The notes beneath the pieces are model-generated. The model made no database searches, had not been told where the DNA came from, and worked only from the letters and a program-made list of their open reading frames with translations. The position numbers and the translations under genes were made by a program. Positions 1-8,208 of a stretch of 32,122 nt of DNA are shown in pieces. Each line of letters opens with the position of its first letter. Within the stretch, counting starts at the first letter, position 1. The stretch is from Sphingopyxis sp. (GTDB taxonomy: Bacteria; Pseudomonadota; Alphaproteobacteria; Sphingomonadales; Sphingomonadaceae): NCBI RefSeq assembly GCF_016463645.1, contig NZ_JAEMQX010000039.1:1-32122 (forward strand), written 5' to 3'.

Positions 1-2
1 GG

Positions 3-182
3 CAGGGCGGGCGCGCAAGCGAACGCCCCGACTGTCCGGTCAACCGGGTGGACTGGCGGCAGGTCGCCCTTCCCCGCATGTCCGGCACCAAGGCGGCCAT
101 GATCCGCACAGTCGCGGAGCAGGCCTTCCCCTCAAAAGGCCGGACGGCACCGGGAACGACACCGTCAGTGATGGCGTGCTAG
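3..182 (+). CDS. 3' end of an unidentified gene (partial)
   Basis: A plus-strand frame is open from the window edge to a TAG at 180-182, giving about 59 residues of a C-terminus. It contains the stretch VDWRQVALPRMSGTKAAMIR, followed by a low-complexity Ser/Pro/Thr-rich tail. I do not recognise the family. The composition is plausible for a real protein end, with an amphipathic helix and then a disordered tail, but 59 codons without a stop is weak evidence in DNA this GC-rich. From 183 to 360 I see only a spacer before the amidase: no convincing -35/-10 pair, a small GAATG-C-CATTC palindrome near 250, and no terminator with a T-tract. Confidence 0.3.
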   Translation, partial: QGGRASERPDCPVNRVDWRQVALPRMSGTKAAMIRTVAEQAFPSKGRTAPGTTPSVMAC

Positions 183-360
183 CATCGGCACGGGCCGACG
201 GCAACCACAACCGCCGCCAAAGATGGCAAGGCTGTCACACTGTTGCAAGAATGCCATTCGCCGGGTGGCATCGGGCGCGGGCGTTTGGCCTTGCCGACCG
301 GCTGGCTTTTGGCGCACCATGGCCAATGGCGGGTTCATTTCGATCTGCCGCGGGGGCCCC

Positions 361-1332
361 ATGTTTTCGAATAAGCGCTGGACCATCATGCGCCGCGGGC
401 GGCATAGACGCGCAATGAGCCTGCTTGTCCTGCTCGGGATGATCGCGACCCCGCCCGCAGCCCTTGCCGGGCGGCCGGGCGGCGATCCCGCTTTCGGTGG
501 CCCACGCGGCGAATTGGAGGCTTCGGCGGGTTTCCGGGCCAAGCGTCCGGGCAAAAGATACAGCGTCACCGTGCCGATCGGCAAACCGAAGCCTTCGGTT
601 GCGCTCCCGCGCATCGAAGGGCCGGCCGACACCCGCCTCCCCCTCGTCGTGATCGACGCGGGGCACGGCGGGCACGATCCGGGCGCGATTTCGCCGCACG
701 GCGGCGAGCGCGAAAAGGATATCACCCTTGCGCTCGCCCGCGCGATTCGCGCCGATCTGCTCGCTTCGGGCCGCGTCCGCGTCGCGCTGACCCGCTCCGA
801 CGACCGGTTCCTCGTACTCGAGGAACGCTATGGCATCGCGCGGCGACTGAAAGCCGATCTGTTCATTTCGGTCCACGCCGACGCGGCGGAGAATCGACAG
901 GCGCGCGGCGCGTCGATCTATACGCTGTCCGAAGTCGCGTCGGACCGCGAGGCGGCGCGGCTCGCGACACGCGAGAACAAGGCCAATATCATCAACGGCA
1001 TCGACCTCGGCGCGCACAGCGGCGACGTGTCGGCGATCCTGCTCGACCTGACGCAGCGCGAGACGATGAATGTCGCATCCGAATTTGCCCGCCTGCTCCA
1101 GCGCGAGGCGTCGGACGAGATCGAATTCCGCACCACGGCGCACCGCTTCGCATCCTTCATCGTGCTGAAGGCGCCCGATACGCCGTCGGTGCTGTTCGAA
1201 ACGGGCTTCCTCTCGAACAAGGAGGATTCCGAATTTCTCGTCTCTTCCGCCGGGCAGAGGAAGGTCGCGCGCGGGGTCCGCGATGCCGTGCAAATTCACT
1301 TCGCACGGCGGATTGCCGGAACCGGGCGCTGA
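361..1332 (+). CDS. amiC: N-acetylmuramoyl-L-alanine amidase (Amidase_3, AmiC-like), secreted
   Basis: This zinc amidase cleaves the bond between N-acetylmuramic acid and the L-Ala of the peptide stem in periplasmic peptidoglycan, and is used in cell separation and wall recycling. From the ATG at 361 it is 323 residues long. A basic N-terminus is followed by a hydrophobic signal segment (around LLVLLGMIATPPAALA), a linker of about 50 residues, and the catalytic domain from about residue 94. Zinc ligands and the catalytic Glu are visible: H102 in DAGHGGHDPG, E116 in GEREKD, H172 in ISVHAD and E280 in FETGFLSN. The frame is open back to 223, but the signal peptide only makes sense from 361, 388 or 415. 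No strong ribosome binding site separates these. It lies ahead of PBP1A and prfB as in many alphaproteobacteria, but here three unrelated genes intervene. Confidence 0.9.
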   Translation: MFSNKRWTIMRRGRHRRAMSLLVLLGMIATPPAALAGRPGGDPAFGGPRGELEASAGFRAKRPGKRYSVTVPIGKPKPSVALPRIEGPADTRLPLVVIDAGHGGHDPGAISPHGGEREKDITLALARAIRADLLASGRVRVALTRSDDRFLVLEERYGIARRLKADLFISVHADAAENRQARGASIYTLSEVASDREAARLATRENKANIINGIDLGAHSGDVSAILLDLTQRETMNVASEFARLLQREASDEIEFRTTAHRFASFIVLKAPDTPSVLFETGFLSNKEDSEFLVSSAGQRKVARGVRDAVQIHFARRIAGTGR

Positions 1333-1349
1333 TCAGCCCGGCCTCCACC

Positions 1350-1373
1350 AAAATATAGTCTTGACTAACTTTT
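1350..1373. promoter_or_regulatory. Imperfect palindrome, candidate TetR operator over a -35 box
   Basis: Two 11-nt arms flank a TT centre. The inner five positions (TAGTC and GACTA) pair perfectly, the next two do not, and the outer four (AAAA and TTTT) pair again, so 9 of 11 positions are symmetric. The right half includes TTGACT at 1361-1366, a good -35 hexamer, 49 nt upstream of the first gene of an operon that ends in a TetR-family gene. TetR regulators usually bind palindromes of 15-25 bp at their own promoter and act by blocking polymerase. The matching -10 is weak (AAATTT near 1385). The AT-rich stretch 1350-1395 stands out against its GC-rich surroundings. Confidence 0.45.
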
Positions 1374-1414
1374 TTTCGGGCGACAAATTTTTGGCCTGAT
1401 CGCGGGAGAGCGTC

Positions 1415-2668
1415 ATGAGCTGGAGCAACTGGTCGGGCAGCGTCACTGCGAGCGCGGCGGTTGCGCGCCCGCAAAGCGAGGATGAACTCGCGGCGCTCGT
1501 CCGCAGCGCCAACCGCCTGCGCGTCACCGGCGCCGGGCACAGTTTCATGCCGCTTTGCGAATCGGGCGAGCTGATCGTCAGCCTCGACGACATGACGGGC
1601 ACGCTTCATGTCGCCCCCGACCGCCGCACCGCGCGCATTCCCGCGGGCTGGAGCATCCGCCGGCTGACCGCCGCGCTGTGGGAGGAGGGGCTCGCGCTCG
1701 CCAACCAGGGCGACGTCAACCCGCAGTCGCTCGCCGGCGCGATGGCGACAGGCACGCACGGCACCGGGATCGACCTCGGTTCGCTGTCGACCTTCGCGTG
1801 CGGCTTCCGGCTCGTCGGCGCCGACGGCGAGGCGCACTGGTGCGACGCCGGCACCAACGCCGACCTCTATCAGGCGCAGCGCCTGTCGCTCGGGCTGTTC
1901 GGCGTCGCGACCGAGGTCGAGGTCGCGGTCGTCCCCGCCTTTCACCTCGCCGAGCGGATCGAAAAGCGGCGCTGGGCCGAAATCCGCGAAAGCTACGACG
2001 AGCTGGCGCAGCAGCACCGCCATATCGAATTCTGGTTCTTTCCGCACAGCGACGATGTGATCCTGAAGACGCTCGACCCCTGCGACCCCTGCGACCCGCC
2101 ACCAAGCACGACCGATATGGAGGAAACGGCTTTTCGCCGCGTACTCGACATCGCCGCGCGCCTGCCGTTCCTCACGCCCTTCCTGCAGCGCCTGATGATG
2201 CGAACCGACATCGACGGCGGCCGTCGGGGTCCCGCGCACGCCATCTTCCCTTCGGACCGCACGATCCGCTTCGAGGAAATGGAATATGAAATGCCGCGCG
2301 CGGCCGGGCTCGACGCGCTCGAGGAGGTGGTCGGCTGGATTCGCAGGAAACGCCTGCCCGTGACCTTCCCCTTCGAATATCGCACCGTCGCCGCCGACGA
2401 TATCTGGATGAGTCCGATGAACGCCGGCCCGGTCGCGGCGATCTCGATGCACCAATATGCGAAAATGCCCTGGCGAAGCCTGTTCACCGACGCCGAGGCG
2501 ATCTTGCGCGGCGCCGGCGGGCGGCCGCACTGGGCGAAGCGCCACACGCTGGATCGGGCCGACGTCGCCGCGCTCTATCCGATGGCGGGCCGCTATATCG
2601 CGGTCCGCCGCGCCGCCGATCCGCACGGCAAATTTCTCAATCCGCATCTGGAGGCCCTGTTCGCATGA
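1415..2668 (+). CDS. FAD-linked oxidoreductase, aldonolactone oxidase type
   Basis: 417 residues with the two-domain layout of the L-gulono-/D-arabinono-1,4-lactone oxidase and alditol oxidase group. The N-terminal PCMH-type FAD domain (about 1-170) shows GAGHSFMPLCESGELIVSL and a HGTGIDLGSLSTF loop. The C-terminal ALO domain (about 180-417) has FEYRTVAADDIWMSP, GRPHWAKRH and the terminal HGKFLNPHLEALF. The family oxidises aldonolactones or polyols, passing electrons to oxygen or an acceptor; the substrate cannot be read from sequence. I see no signal peptide, so it is probably cytosolic. The ATG at 1415 has GGGAG eight bases upstream. Its stop overlaps the next start (ATGA), so it is translated together with the aldolase and TetR genes. 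Pairing with an aldolase suggests catabolism of a sugar acid or amino acid, which is inference. Confidence 0.85.
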   Translation: MSWSNWSGSVTASAAVARPQSEDELAALVRSANRLRVTGAGHSFMPLCESGELIVSLDDMTGTLHVAPDRRTARIPAGWSIRRLTAALWEEGLALANQGDVNPQSLAGAMATGTHGTGIDLGSLSTFACGFRLVGADGEAHWCDAGTNADLYQAQRLSLGLFGVATEVEVAVVPAFHLAERIEKRRWAEIRESYDELAQQHRHIEFWFFPHSDDVILKTLDPCDPCDPPPSTTDMEETAFRRVLDIAARLPFLTPFLQRLMMRTDIDGGRRGPAHAIFPSDRTIRFEEMEYEMPRAAGLDALEEVVGWIRRKRLPVTFPFEYRTVAADDIWMSPMNAGPVAAISMHQYAKMPWRSLFTDAEAILRGAGGRPHWAKRHTLDRADVAALYPMAGRYIAVRRAADPHGKFLNPHLEALFA

Positions 2669-3810
2669 CGACCGACCGTGAATTGCACGAGCATCTGATC
2701 GGGCGGCAGGGCTCGCGCGCCGACCTCAACACGCCCGTTCTCGTCCTCGACGTCGATGCCCTCGACCGCAATATCGCGAAAATGGCGGCACTGACGGCAG
2801 ACAAGGGGGTCGCGCTGCGTCCGCACGCCAAGACGCACAAGAGCGTCGATATCGCAAAGCGCCAGATCGCGGCGGGCGCGGCCGGCGTCTGCTGCGCCAA
2901 GATCGGCGAGGCCGAGGTGCTGGCCGGAGGCGGCGTGACCGGCATCCTGATCACCTCGCCCGTCGCCGCGCCCGCCGCGATCAGCCGCCTCGCGAAGCTC
3001 GCGGCATCGGCCGGGGGGCTGATGGCGGTGGTCGATCATCCGGACGTCGCCGGCCGCATCGACGCGGCGCTGGCCGCGGCCGGAGCAAAGCTCGACGTCG
3101 TCATCGACATCGACCCCGGCATCGCGCGCACCGGCGTCGCGTCGGCCGAGGCGGCGGTAGCCCTGGCCGAGGCGATTTCGGCGGCGCCGAACCTCGAATA
3201 TCGCGGCGTGCAATATTACTGCGGGTCGCAGCAGCATATCGAAAGCTATGCCGACCGCCGCGCCGCGATCGTCGAACGCACCGCCTATCTGCAGGAAATC
3301 ATTGCCGCGCTGACGGATGCGGGCTTCGCGCCCGGCATCGTCACCGGTTCGGGCACCGGCACGCACCGCATCGACCTCGAACTCGGCGTCTTCACCGAAC
3401 TGCAGGCGGGCTCCTACGTCTTCATGGACAAGCAATATCTCGACTGCGACATCGCCGATGGCGGCGAACCGCCGTTCGAGGTGTCGCTGGCGGTCGACGC
3501 GCGCGTCGTCAGCGCGAACCACAGCGGGCTCGTCACGATCGACGCCGGCTACAAGTCGCTCTCGACCGACGGCGGCGTCGCCGTCGTCCGGCGCGGTGCG
3601 CCCGAAACGGCCTTTTTCGCCTTCATGGGCGACGAACATGCCGCGCTGATCGCACCCGATATCGGAACGCAGCTTGCGCCCGGCGACCCGGTCAGCCTGA
3701 CCGTGCCGCACTGCGACCCGACGGTAAACCTCTACGACCATTATCACGTCGTCGCGGGCGACACGGTCGTCGATATCTGGCCGGTCAGCGCCCGCGGCCG
3801 CGCGCGATGA
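2665..3810 (+). CDS. PLP-dependent D-amino-acid aldolase/dehydratase, 3-hydroxy-D-aspartate aldolase type
   Basis: 381 residues of fold-type III PLP enzyme with an alanine-racemase-like N-terminal barrel and a C-terminal metal-binding domain. The Schiff-base lysine lies in RPHAKTHKS (about residues 52-60). IDIDPGIARTGV and the glycine-rich VTGSGTGTHR segment contact the cofactor phosphate. The C-terminus carries PHCDPTVNLYDHYHVV and ends WPVSARGRAR. The HCDPT and WPVSARG elements resemble, from memory, the beta-hydroxyaspartate aldolase (BhcC) branch, where His and Asp of an H-x-D motif hold Mg or Mn. D-threonine aldolase and eukaryotic-type D-serine dehydratase are the other members of the superfamily, so cleavage of a D-3-hydroxy amino acid to glycine plus an aldehyde or oxoacid is the likeliest reaction. 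It starts on ATGA overlap with the oxidase and ends on ATGA overlap with tetR. Confidence 0.8.
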   Translation: MTTDRELHEHLIGRQGSRADLNTPVLVLDVDALDRNIAKMAALTADKGVALRPHAKTHKSVDIAKRQIAAGAAGVCCAKIGEAEVLAGGGVTGILITSPVAAPAAISRLAKLAASAGGLMAVVDHPDVAGRIDAALAAAGAKLDVVIDIDPGIARTGVASAEAAVALAEAISAAPNLEYRGVQYYCGSQQHIESYADRRAAIVERTAYLQEIIAALTDAGFAPGIVTGSGTGTHRIDLELGVFTELQAGSYVFMDKQYLDCDIADGGEPPFEVSLAVDARVVSANHSGLVTIDAGYKSLSTDGGVAVVRRGAPETAFFAFMGDEHAALIAPDIGTQLAPGDPVSLTVPHCDPTVNLYDHYHVVAGDTVVDIWPVSARGRAR

Positions 3811-4433
3811 CGCTCGCCGCGCGGCGCCCGCCGCAGCAGGACCGCGCACGCCAGACACGTGAACGGCTGCTCGACGTCGCAGGCGAGCTGCTCGCCGAGG
3901 TCGGGATCGAGCGCATCTCGACCAACATGATCGCCGCGCGCGCCGGCCTGACCCCGCCCGCGCTCTATCGCTATTTCGGCGACAAATATGCGGTGCTCGA
4001 AGCGCTCGGCCGGCGGCTGATGGAGCGTCAGAACGCCGCGCTCGATGCCTGGCTCGCGCGCCACGCGCCGGGCGGCGTCGCCGCGATGGCCGATCGGATC
4101 GGTAGTCTGCTTGCCGAAAATGCGGCAGCGACGCGCGCCGAACCGGGCGCGGTATGGATCCTCCGCGCGCTCCACGCCTCACCGCAACTGGTCCACGTCC
4201 GGCTCGAATCGCATCGCCATGTCACCGAACGGCTGGTCGATGCCTGCGTGCCGCATCTTGGCGGTATCGAGCGCGGCGCGCTGTGGTCGCGCCTCCGGAT
4301 CGCGGTCGAACTCGGCTTCGCCGCCGATGAAATGCTCCATGAGGAAGATCGCGTTCCGGCCGACGTCGTGCTTGCCGAAACGGCGTCGATGCTGCGCGCC
4401 GCGCTGCTCGACCTGACCGCGCACGCCTCCTGA
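3807..4433 (+). CDS. TetR/AcrR family transcriptional regulator
   Basis: 208 residues. The N-terminal helix-turn-helix domain is clear: RQTRERLLDVAGELLAEVG, then ISTNMIAARAGLTPPALYRY and FGDKYAVLEAL (about residues 13-70), which is the TetR_N signature. The remaining 130 or so residues are helical, as in the ligand-binding and dimerisation domain of the family. It is the third gene of an operon (ATGA overlap with the aldolase), so it probably represses its own operon through the palindrome near 1350-1373. The inducer would be a substrate or product of the two enzymes; this is inference. No terminator is visible in the 59 nt before PBP1A. Confidence 0.9.
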   Translation: MTLAARRPPQQDRARQTRERLLDVAGELLAEVGIERISTNMIAARAGLTPPALYRYFGDKYAVLEALGRRLMERQNAALDAWLARHAPGGVAAMADRIGSLLAENAAATRAEPGAVWILRALHASPQLVHVRLESHRHVTERLVDACVPHLGGIERGALWSRLRIAVELGFAADEMLHEEDRVPADVVLAETASMLRAALLDLTAHAS

Positions 4434-4453
4434 GACACCTCGCCGCAACCATA

Positions 4454-4487
4454 CTTCCCTTTCGGCCGCGCAGGCTTTAGAGGCGGG
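4454..4487 (+). promoter_or_regulatory. Upstream element A of PBP1A, shared with prfB
   Basis: This 34-nt stretch aligns without gaps to 7023-7056 with 26 identities. It reads as CTTCCC, 17 nt, TTAGAG, and then GGCGGG. The shared core is a GGCCGC block and a TA-containing step inside GC-rich flanks. The spacing suits a -35/-10 promoter pair, though the -35 is far from TTGACA. It ends five bases before the PBP1A start, so any transcript from it would have a very short or no leader. Confidence 0.35.
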
Positions 4488-4492
4488 GGCAT

Positions 4493-7009
4493 ATGGCCGC
4501 CGACAGTCCGCCCGATTTCCGCCTTCGCCTCCGCCGCGACGGCAATGCCGTCATCGCCTGGTTCCGCGACATGTGGACGCGGCGCTGGTTCCGCTGGCTC
4601 GGCTGGCTCATCCTCGCCGGCCTGCTCGGTATCGTGCTGATCTGGGCGGTTTTCGCGCGCGACCTGCCTTCGGTCGACCAGCTTCGCGACTATGAACCGC
4701 CACTGCCGACGATGGTCCGCGACGGTGAGGGCAAGCCGGTGCACAGCTATGCCCGCGAACGCCGCGTCCAGCTCGAATACAGCGAATATCCGCAATTGCT
4801 CGTGCGCTCGTTCCTCGCCGCCGAGGACAAGACCTTCTTCAGCCATGGCGGCATCGACTATCCGGGCATCGCGACCGCGATCGTCACCAACCTGACGAAC
4901 AGCGGCCGCCCCGTCGGCGCCTCGACGATCACCCAGCAGGTCGCGAAGAATCTCCTGCTCACCAACGAGCTCAGCTATCGTCGCAAGGTGCGCGAGGCGA
5001 TCCTGGCGATGCGTATCGAGAGCGCGCTGACCAAGGAGCAGATCCTCGAACTTTACCTCAACGAGATTCCGCTCGGTCGCCGCAGCTTCGGCGTGCAGGC
5101 GGCGAGCCGCGCCTATTTCGACAAGGACGTCGACCAGCTCCAGCTCCACGAAATGGCGTTCCTCGCGATCCTGCCCAAGGCGCCGGAGAAATACGGCCGC
5201 GCCCGCAACGAGGCGGAAGCGCTCGCGCGTCGCAATTTCGTGCTCGGATCGATGGAGACCAACGGCTGGATCAGCGCCGCGCAGCGCGACGCCGCACGCG
5301 CCATGCCGCTCGGCCTCACCAACAGCGGCAACCGCGCGGTCGCGCAGGTCGGCGGCTATTATATGGAAGAGGTGCGGCGCCAGCTGATCGCCCAGTTCGG
5401 CGAAACCGCCGACAACGGTCCGCACAGCGTCTATGCCGGCGGCCTCTGGGTGCGCACGCCCTATGACGGCAAGATGCAGCAGGGCGCGACGATGGCGCTC
5501 CGCAAGGGGCTCCAGCGCTACGACGCGGGCAAGGGCTGGTCGGGCCCGATCGCGACGATCGAGGCCGACGACCAGTGGCAGAGCCGCCTCGCGTCGAGCT
5601 TCATCGGTATCGACTATGACAATTGGCGCGTCGCCGCGGTGATCTCCAAGTCGGCGGGCGCGGCGCGCATCGGCTTCGCAAACGGCGACACGGGCACCCT
5701 CCCCGCCAGCGCCGCGGCGATGGGCTATCGCAAGACCGGCGGCAGCGCCTTCTCGGCAATGCGCCCCGGCGATCTGATCGCCGTCAAATCGACCGGCGGG
5801 TCGAACTACGCGCTGCGCAACATTCCCGAAGTGTCGGGCGGCATGGTCGTCGAAAGCCCGCATTCGGGCCGCATCTATGCGATGCAGGGTGGCTTCGACG
5901 TTCGCCTGTCACCCTTCAACCGTGCGACGCAGGCCGAACGCCAGCCGGGTTCGACGATCAAGCCCTTCGTCTATGCCGCCGCGCTCGACAACGGCATGAC
6001 CCCCGCGACGATGATCGTCGACGGACCCTTCTGCGTCTATCAGGGTGCGCGCTTCGGCAACAAATGCTTCCGTAATTTCGGCGGCGCGGGCGGGTCGGGC
6101 GAGCATACGATGCGCTGGGGCCTCGAACAGTCGCGCAACCTGATGACGGTGCGCACCGCGAGCCAGATCGGCATGGAACCGGTGGTCGAGATGATCGGCA
6201 CGATGGGCATCGGCAAGCATGAGCCCTATCTTTCGACCGCGCTCGGCGCCGGCTCGACCACGGTAGAGAAGATGACCAATGCCTATGCGATGCTCGCCAA
6301 CCACGGCCGCGAACTCAAGCCGCGCGTCATCGACTATGCGCAGGATCGCCGCGGCAAGGTGATCTTCCCCGCGAACTGGAAGCCGTGCGAGGGATGCAAC
6401 AAGAAGGATTGGGACGGCCGCCCGATGCCGCGATTCGCCAAGTCGGGCAAGCAGCTGATGGACGCGATCACCGCCTATCAGGTCGTCCATATGCTCGAAG
6501 GCGTCGTCCAGCGCGGCACCGCGGTTCGGCTGCGCGACCTGAACGTGCCGCTGTTCGGCAAGACCGGTACGACATCGGGGCCCAACGACGTCTGGTTCGT
6601 CGGCGGCACCCCCGACGTGATCGCGGGCATGTATATCGGTTTCGACCAGCCGCGCAGCATGGGCGGCTATGCGCAGGGCGGCAGCTATGCCGCGCCGATC
6701 TTCAAGGATTTCGCCCTCGCTGCGCTCGCCGACCGCCAGCCGATCCCCTTCGCGGCGCCGAAGGGCGTGCGCATGGTCCGCATCGACCGCCAGTCGGGGC
6801 GCCGCGTCTACGGCAGCTGGCCGGGCACCGATCCCAAGGCGTCGATCATCTGGGAGGCTTTCAAGCCCGAAAGCGAACCCCGGCGGACGATCCGCGAAGA
6901 GGAAATCAAGCCGATCAGGGCGCCCAAGCGATCGAGCGGCCCTGCGCAAAAGGGCACGACGGGGCGTACCGACAGCGACTTCCTCGACGACCGCGGCGGC
7001 ATCATCTGA
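4493..7009 (+). CDS. mrcA: Bifunctional penicillin-binding protein 1A (class A PBP)
   Basis: 838 residues. It polymerises and cross-links peptidoglycan in the periplasm while anchored in the inner membrane. A cytoplasmic N-terminus of about 30 residues precedes one membrane helix (about 32-55, WLILAGLLGIVLIWAVFA). The GT51 glycosyltransferase domain follows, with catalytic E111 in AAEDKTFFSHGGID and the motifs GASTITQQVAKNL and LYLNEIPLGRRSFGVQAAS. The transpeptidase domain has S487 and K490 in GSTIKPF, S547 in the SRN motif and K690 in KTGTTSGPNDVWFVG. The tail is basic and disordered. Length and motif set are complete for PonA/MrcA. The ATG at 4493 follows GGCGGGGGC. prfB lies 71 nt downstream, a usual neighbour in alphaproteobacteria. 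Confidence 0.96.
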   Translation: MAADSPPDFRLRLRRDGNAVIAWFRDMWTRRWFRWLGWLILAGLLGIVLIWAVFARDLPSVDQLRDYEPPLPTMVRDGEGKPVHSYARERRVQLEYSEYPQLLVRSFLAAEDKTFFSHGGIDYPGIATAIVTNLTNSGRPVGASTITQQVAKNLLLTNELSYRRKVREAILAMRIESALTKEQILELYLNEIPLGRRSFGVQAASRAYFDKDVDQLQLHEMAFLAILPKAPEKYGRARNEAEALARRNFVLGSMETNGWISAAQRDAARAMPLGLTNSGNRAVAQVGGYYMEEVRRQLIAQFGETADNGPHSVYAGGLWVRTPYDGKMQQGATMALRKGLQRYDAGKGWSGPIATIEADDQWQSRLASSFIGIDYDNWRVAAVISKSAGAARIGFANGDTGTLPASAAAMGYRKTGGSAFSAMRPGDLIAVKSTGGSNYALRNIPEVSGGMVVESPHSGRIYAMQGGFDVRLSPFNRATQAERQPGSTIKPFVYAAALDNGMTPATMIVDGPFCVYQGARFGNKCFRNFGGAGGSGEHTMRWGLEQSRNLMTVRTASQIGMEPVVEMIGTMGIGKHEPYLSTALGAGSTTVEKMTNAYAMLANHGRELKPRVIDYAQDRRGKVIFPANWKPCEGCNKKDWDGRPMPRFAKSGKQLMDAITAYQVVHMLEGVVQRGTAVRLRDLNVPLFGKTGTTSGPNDVWFVGGTPDVIAGMYIGFDQPRSMGGYAQGGSYAAPIFKDFALAALADRQPIPFAAPKGVRMVRIDRQSGRRVYGSWPGTDPKASIIWEAFKPESEPRRTIREEEIKPIRAPKRSSGPAQKGTTGRTDSDFLDDRGGII

Positions 7010-7022
7010 CGTCGCGCACATC

Positions 7023-7056
7023 CTTCCCCTGCGGCCGCTGAGGCCGTAAGGGCGGG
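7023..7056 (+). promoter_or_regulatory. Upstream element B of prfB, shared with PBP1A
   Basis: This is the partner of the element at 4454-4487: CTTCCC, 17 nt, GTAAGG, and then GCGGG. It sits 24 nt before the prfB start and leaves room for the AGGAGCAAGG ribosome binding site. The repeated arrangement suggests a weak promoter class used for housekeeping genes, so prfB may be transcribed separately from PBP1A. Confidence 0.35.
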
Positions 7057-7080
7057 ACCAACCATTTCAGGAGCAAGGAC

Positions 7081-8208
7081 ATGCGCGCCGAAGCGCAGGA
7101 TCATATCGACAAGATCAACGCCGCACTGGCGCTGCTGCGCCGCTTTCTCGACTGGGACCGCGCCGTGCGGCGGCTCGACGAACTCAACGCGAAGGTCGAG
7201 GACCCGACGCTGTGGAACGACGCGAAGGCGGCGCAGGAAGTCATGCGCGAACGCCGCCGGCTCGACGAGGCGATCACCGCGACACGCGCGATCGAGACCG
7301 AATGCGCCGACACCGCCGAGCTGATCGAACTCGCCGAGATGGAAGGCGACGAGGCGATGGTCGACGAGGCGGTGGCGTCGCTCGCCGCACTCGCGGCGCG
7401 CGCCGAGGAAGACAAGATCAAGGCGCTTCTCGCGGGCGAAGCCGACGCCAACGACGCCTATATCGAGGTCCATGCGGGCGCCGGCGGCACCGAAAGCCAG
7501 GACTGGGCCGAGATGTTGCAGCGCATGTACATGCGCTGGGCCGAAAAGCGCGGCATGCGGGTCGAACTCGTCGAATATCAGGCGGGCGAACAGGCGGGCA
7601 TCAAGTCGGCGACGATGCTGGTCAAGGGCGAGAATGCCTATGGCTATGCCAAGACCGAAAGCGGCGTCCACCGCCTCGTCCGCATCTCGCCCTACGACAG
7701 CTCGGCACGCCGCCACACCAGCTTCTCGAGCGTCTGGGTCTATCCGGTGATCGACGACAATATCGAGATCGAGATCAACGAGGGCGACCTCAAGATCGAC
7801 ACCTATCGCGCCTCGGGCGCGGGCGGCCAGCACGTCAACACGACCGATTCGGCGGTCCGCATCACGCACATCCCCACCGGCATCGTCGTCGCGAGCCAGA
7901 ACGACCGGTCGCAGCACAAGAACCGCGCGACCGCGATGGGCATGCTGAAAGCGCGAATGTACGAGGCCGAGCTGCAGAAGCGCGAGGCGGCGGCGAGCGG
8001 AGAATATCAGGCGAAGACCGAGATCGGCTGGGGCCACCAGATCCGCTCCTATGTCCTCCAGCCCTATCAGCTGGTGAAGGATCTGCGCACCGGGGTGACC
8101 TCGACCGCGCCCGGCGACGTGCTCGACGGCGCGCTCGACCCGTTCATGGCGGCGGCGCTGTCGCAGAAGGTGACCGGCGAAAAGGTCGAGGTGGAGGACA
8201 TCGATTGA
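7081..8208 (+). CDS. prfB: Peptide chain release factor 2
   Basis: 375 residues. It reads UGA and UAA at the ribosomal A site and triggers peptide release. The N-terminal helical domain is followed by the codon-recognition domain and the catalytic GGQ loop (G248-G249-Q250, in [15 protein letters not shown]); the glutamine is the usual methylation site. The codon-recognition tripeptide is S203-P204-Y205 ([15 protein letters not shown]) where E. coli has SPF. The frame is continuous, without the in-frame UGA and +1 frameshift that autoregulates prfB in E. coli and many others. The N-terminal LLRRFLDWD region reads straight through. The ATG follows AGGAG at good spacing. The next gene starts on the last base of the stop (TGATG). 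Confidence 0.96.
   Translation: MRAEAQDHIDKINAALALLRRFLDWDRAVRRLDELNAKVEDPTLWNDAKAAQEVMRERRRLDEAITATRAIETECADTAELIELAEMEGDEAMVDEAVASLAALAARAEEDKIKALLAGEADANDAYIEVHAGAGGTESQDWAEMLQRMYMRWAEKRGMRVELVEYQAGEQAGIKSATMLVKGENAYGYAKTESGVHRLVRISPYDSSARRHTSFSSVWVYPVIDDNIEIEINEGDLKIDTYRASGAGGQHVNTTDSAVRITHIPTGIVVASQNDRSQHKNRATAMGMLKARMYEAELQKREAAASGEYQAKTEIGWGHQIRSYVLQPYQLVKDLRTGVTSTAPGDVLDGALDPFMAAALSQKVTGEKVEVEDID

Noticed and set aside
1361-1377. Intrinsic terminator for the amidase made of TAGTC-TT-GACTA and the following T7 run
   Set aside because: A 2-nt loop cannot close a stable RNA hairpin and the stem is AT-rich. The symmetry fits a protein-binding site better.
4028-5863. 611-codon minus-strand frame across TetR and PBP1A
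   Set aside because: It is a shadow of two convincing plus-strand genes, with low-complexity Arg/Asp/Ala translation, no recognisable motif and no promoter or ribosome site.
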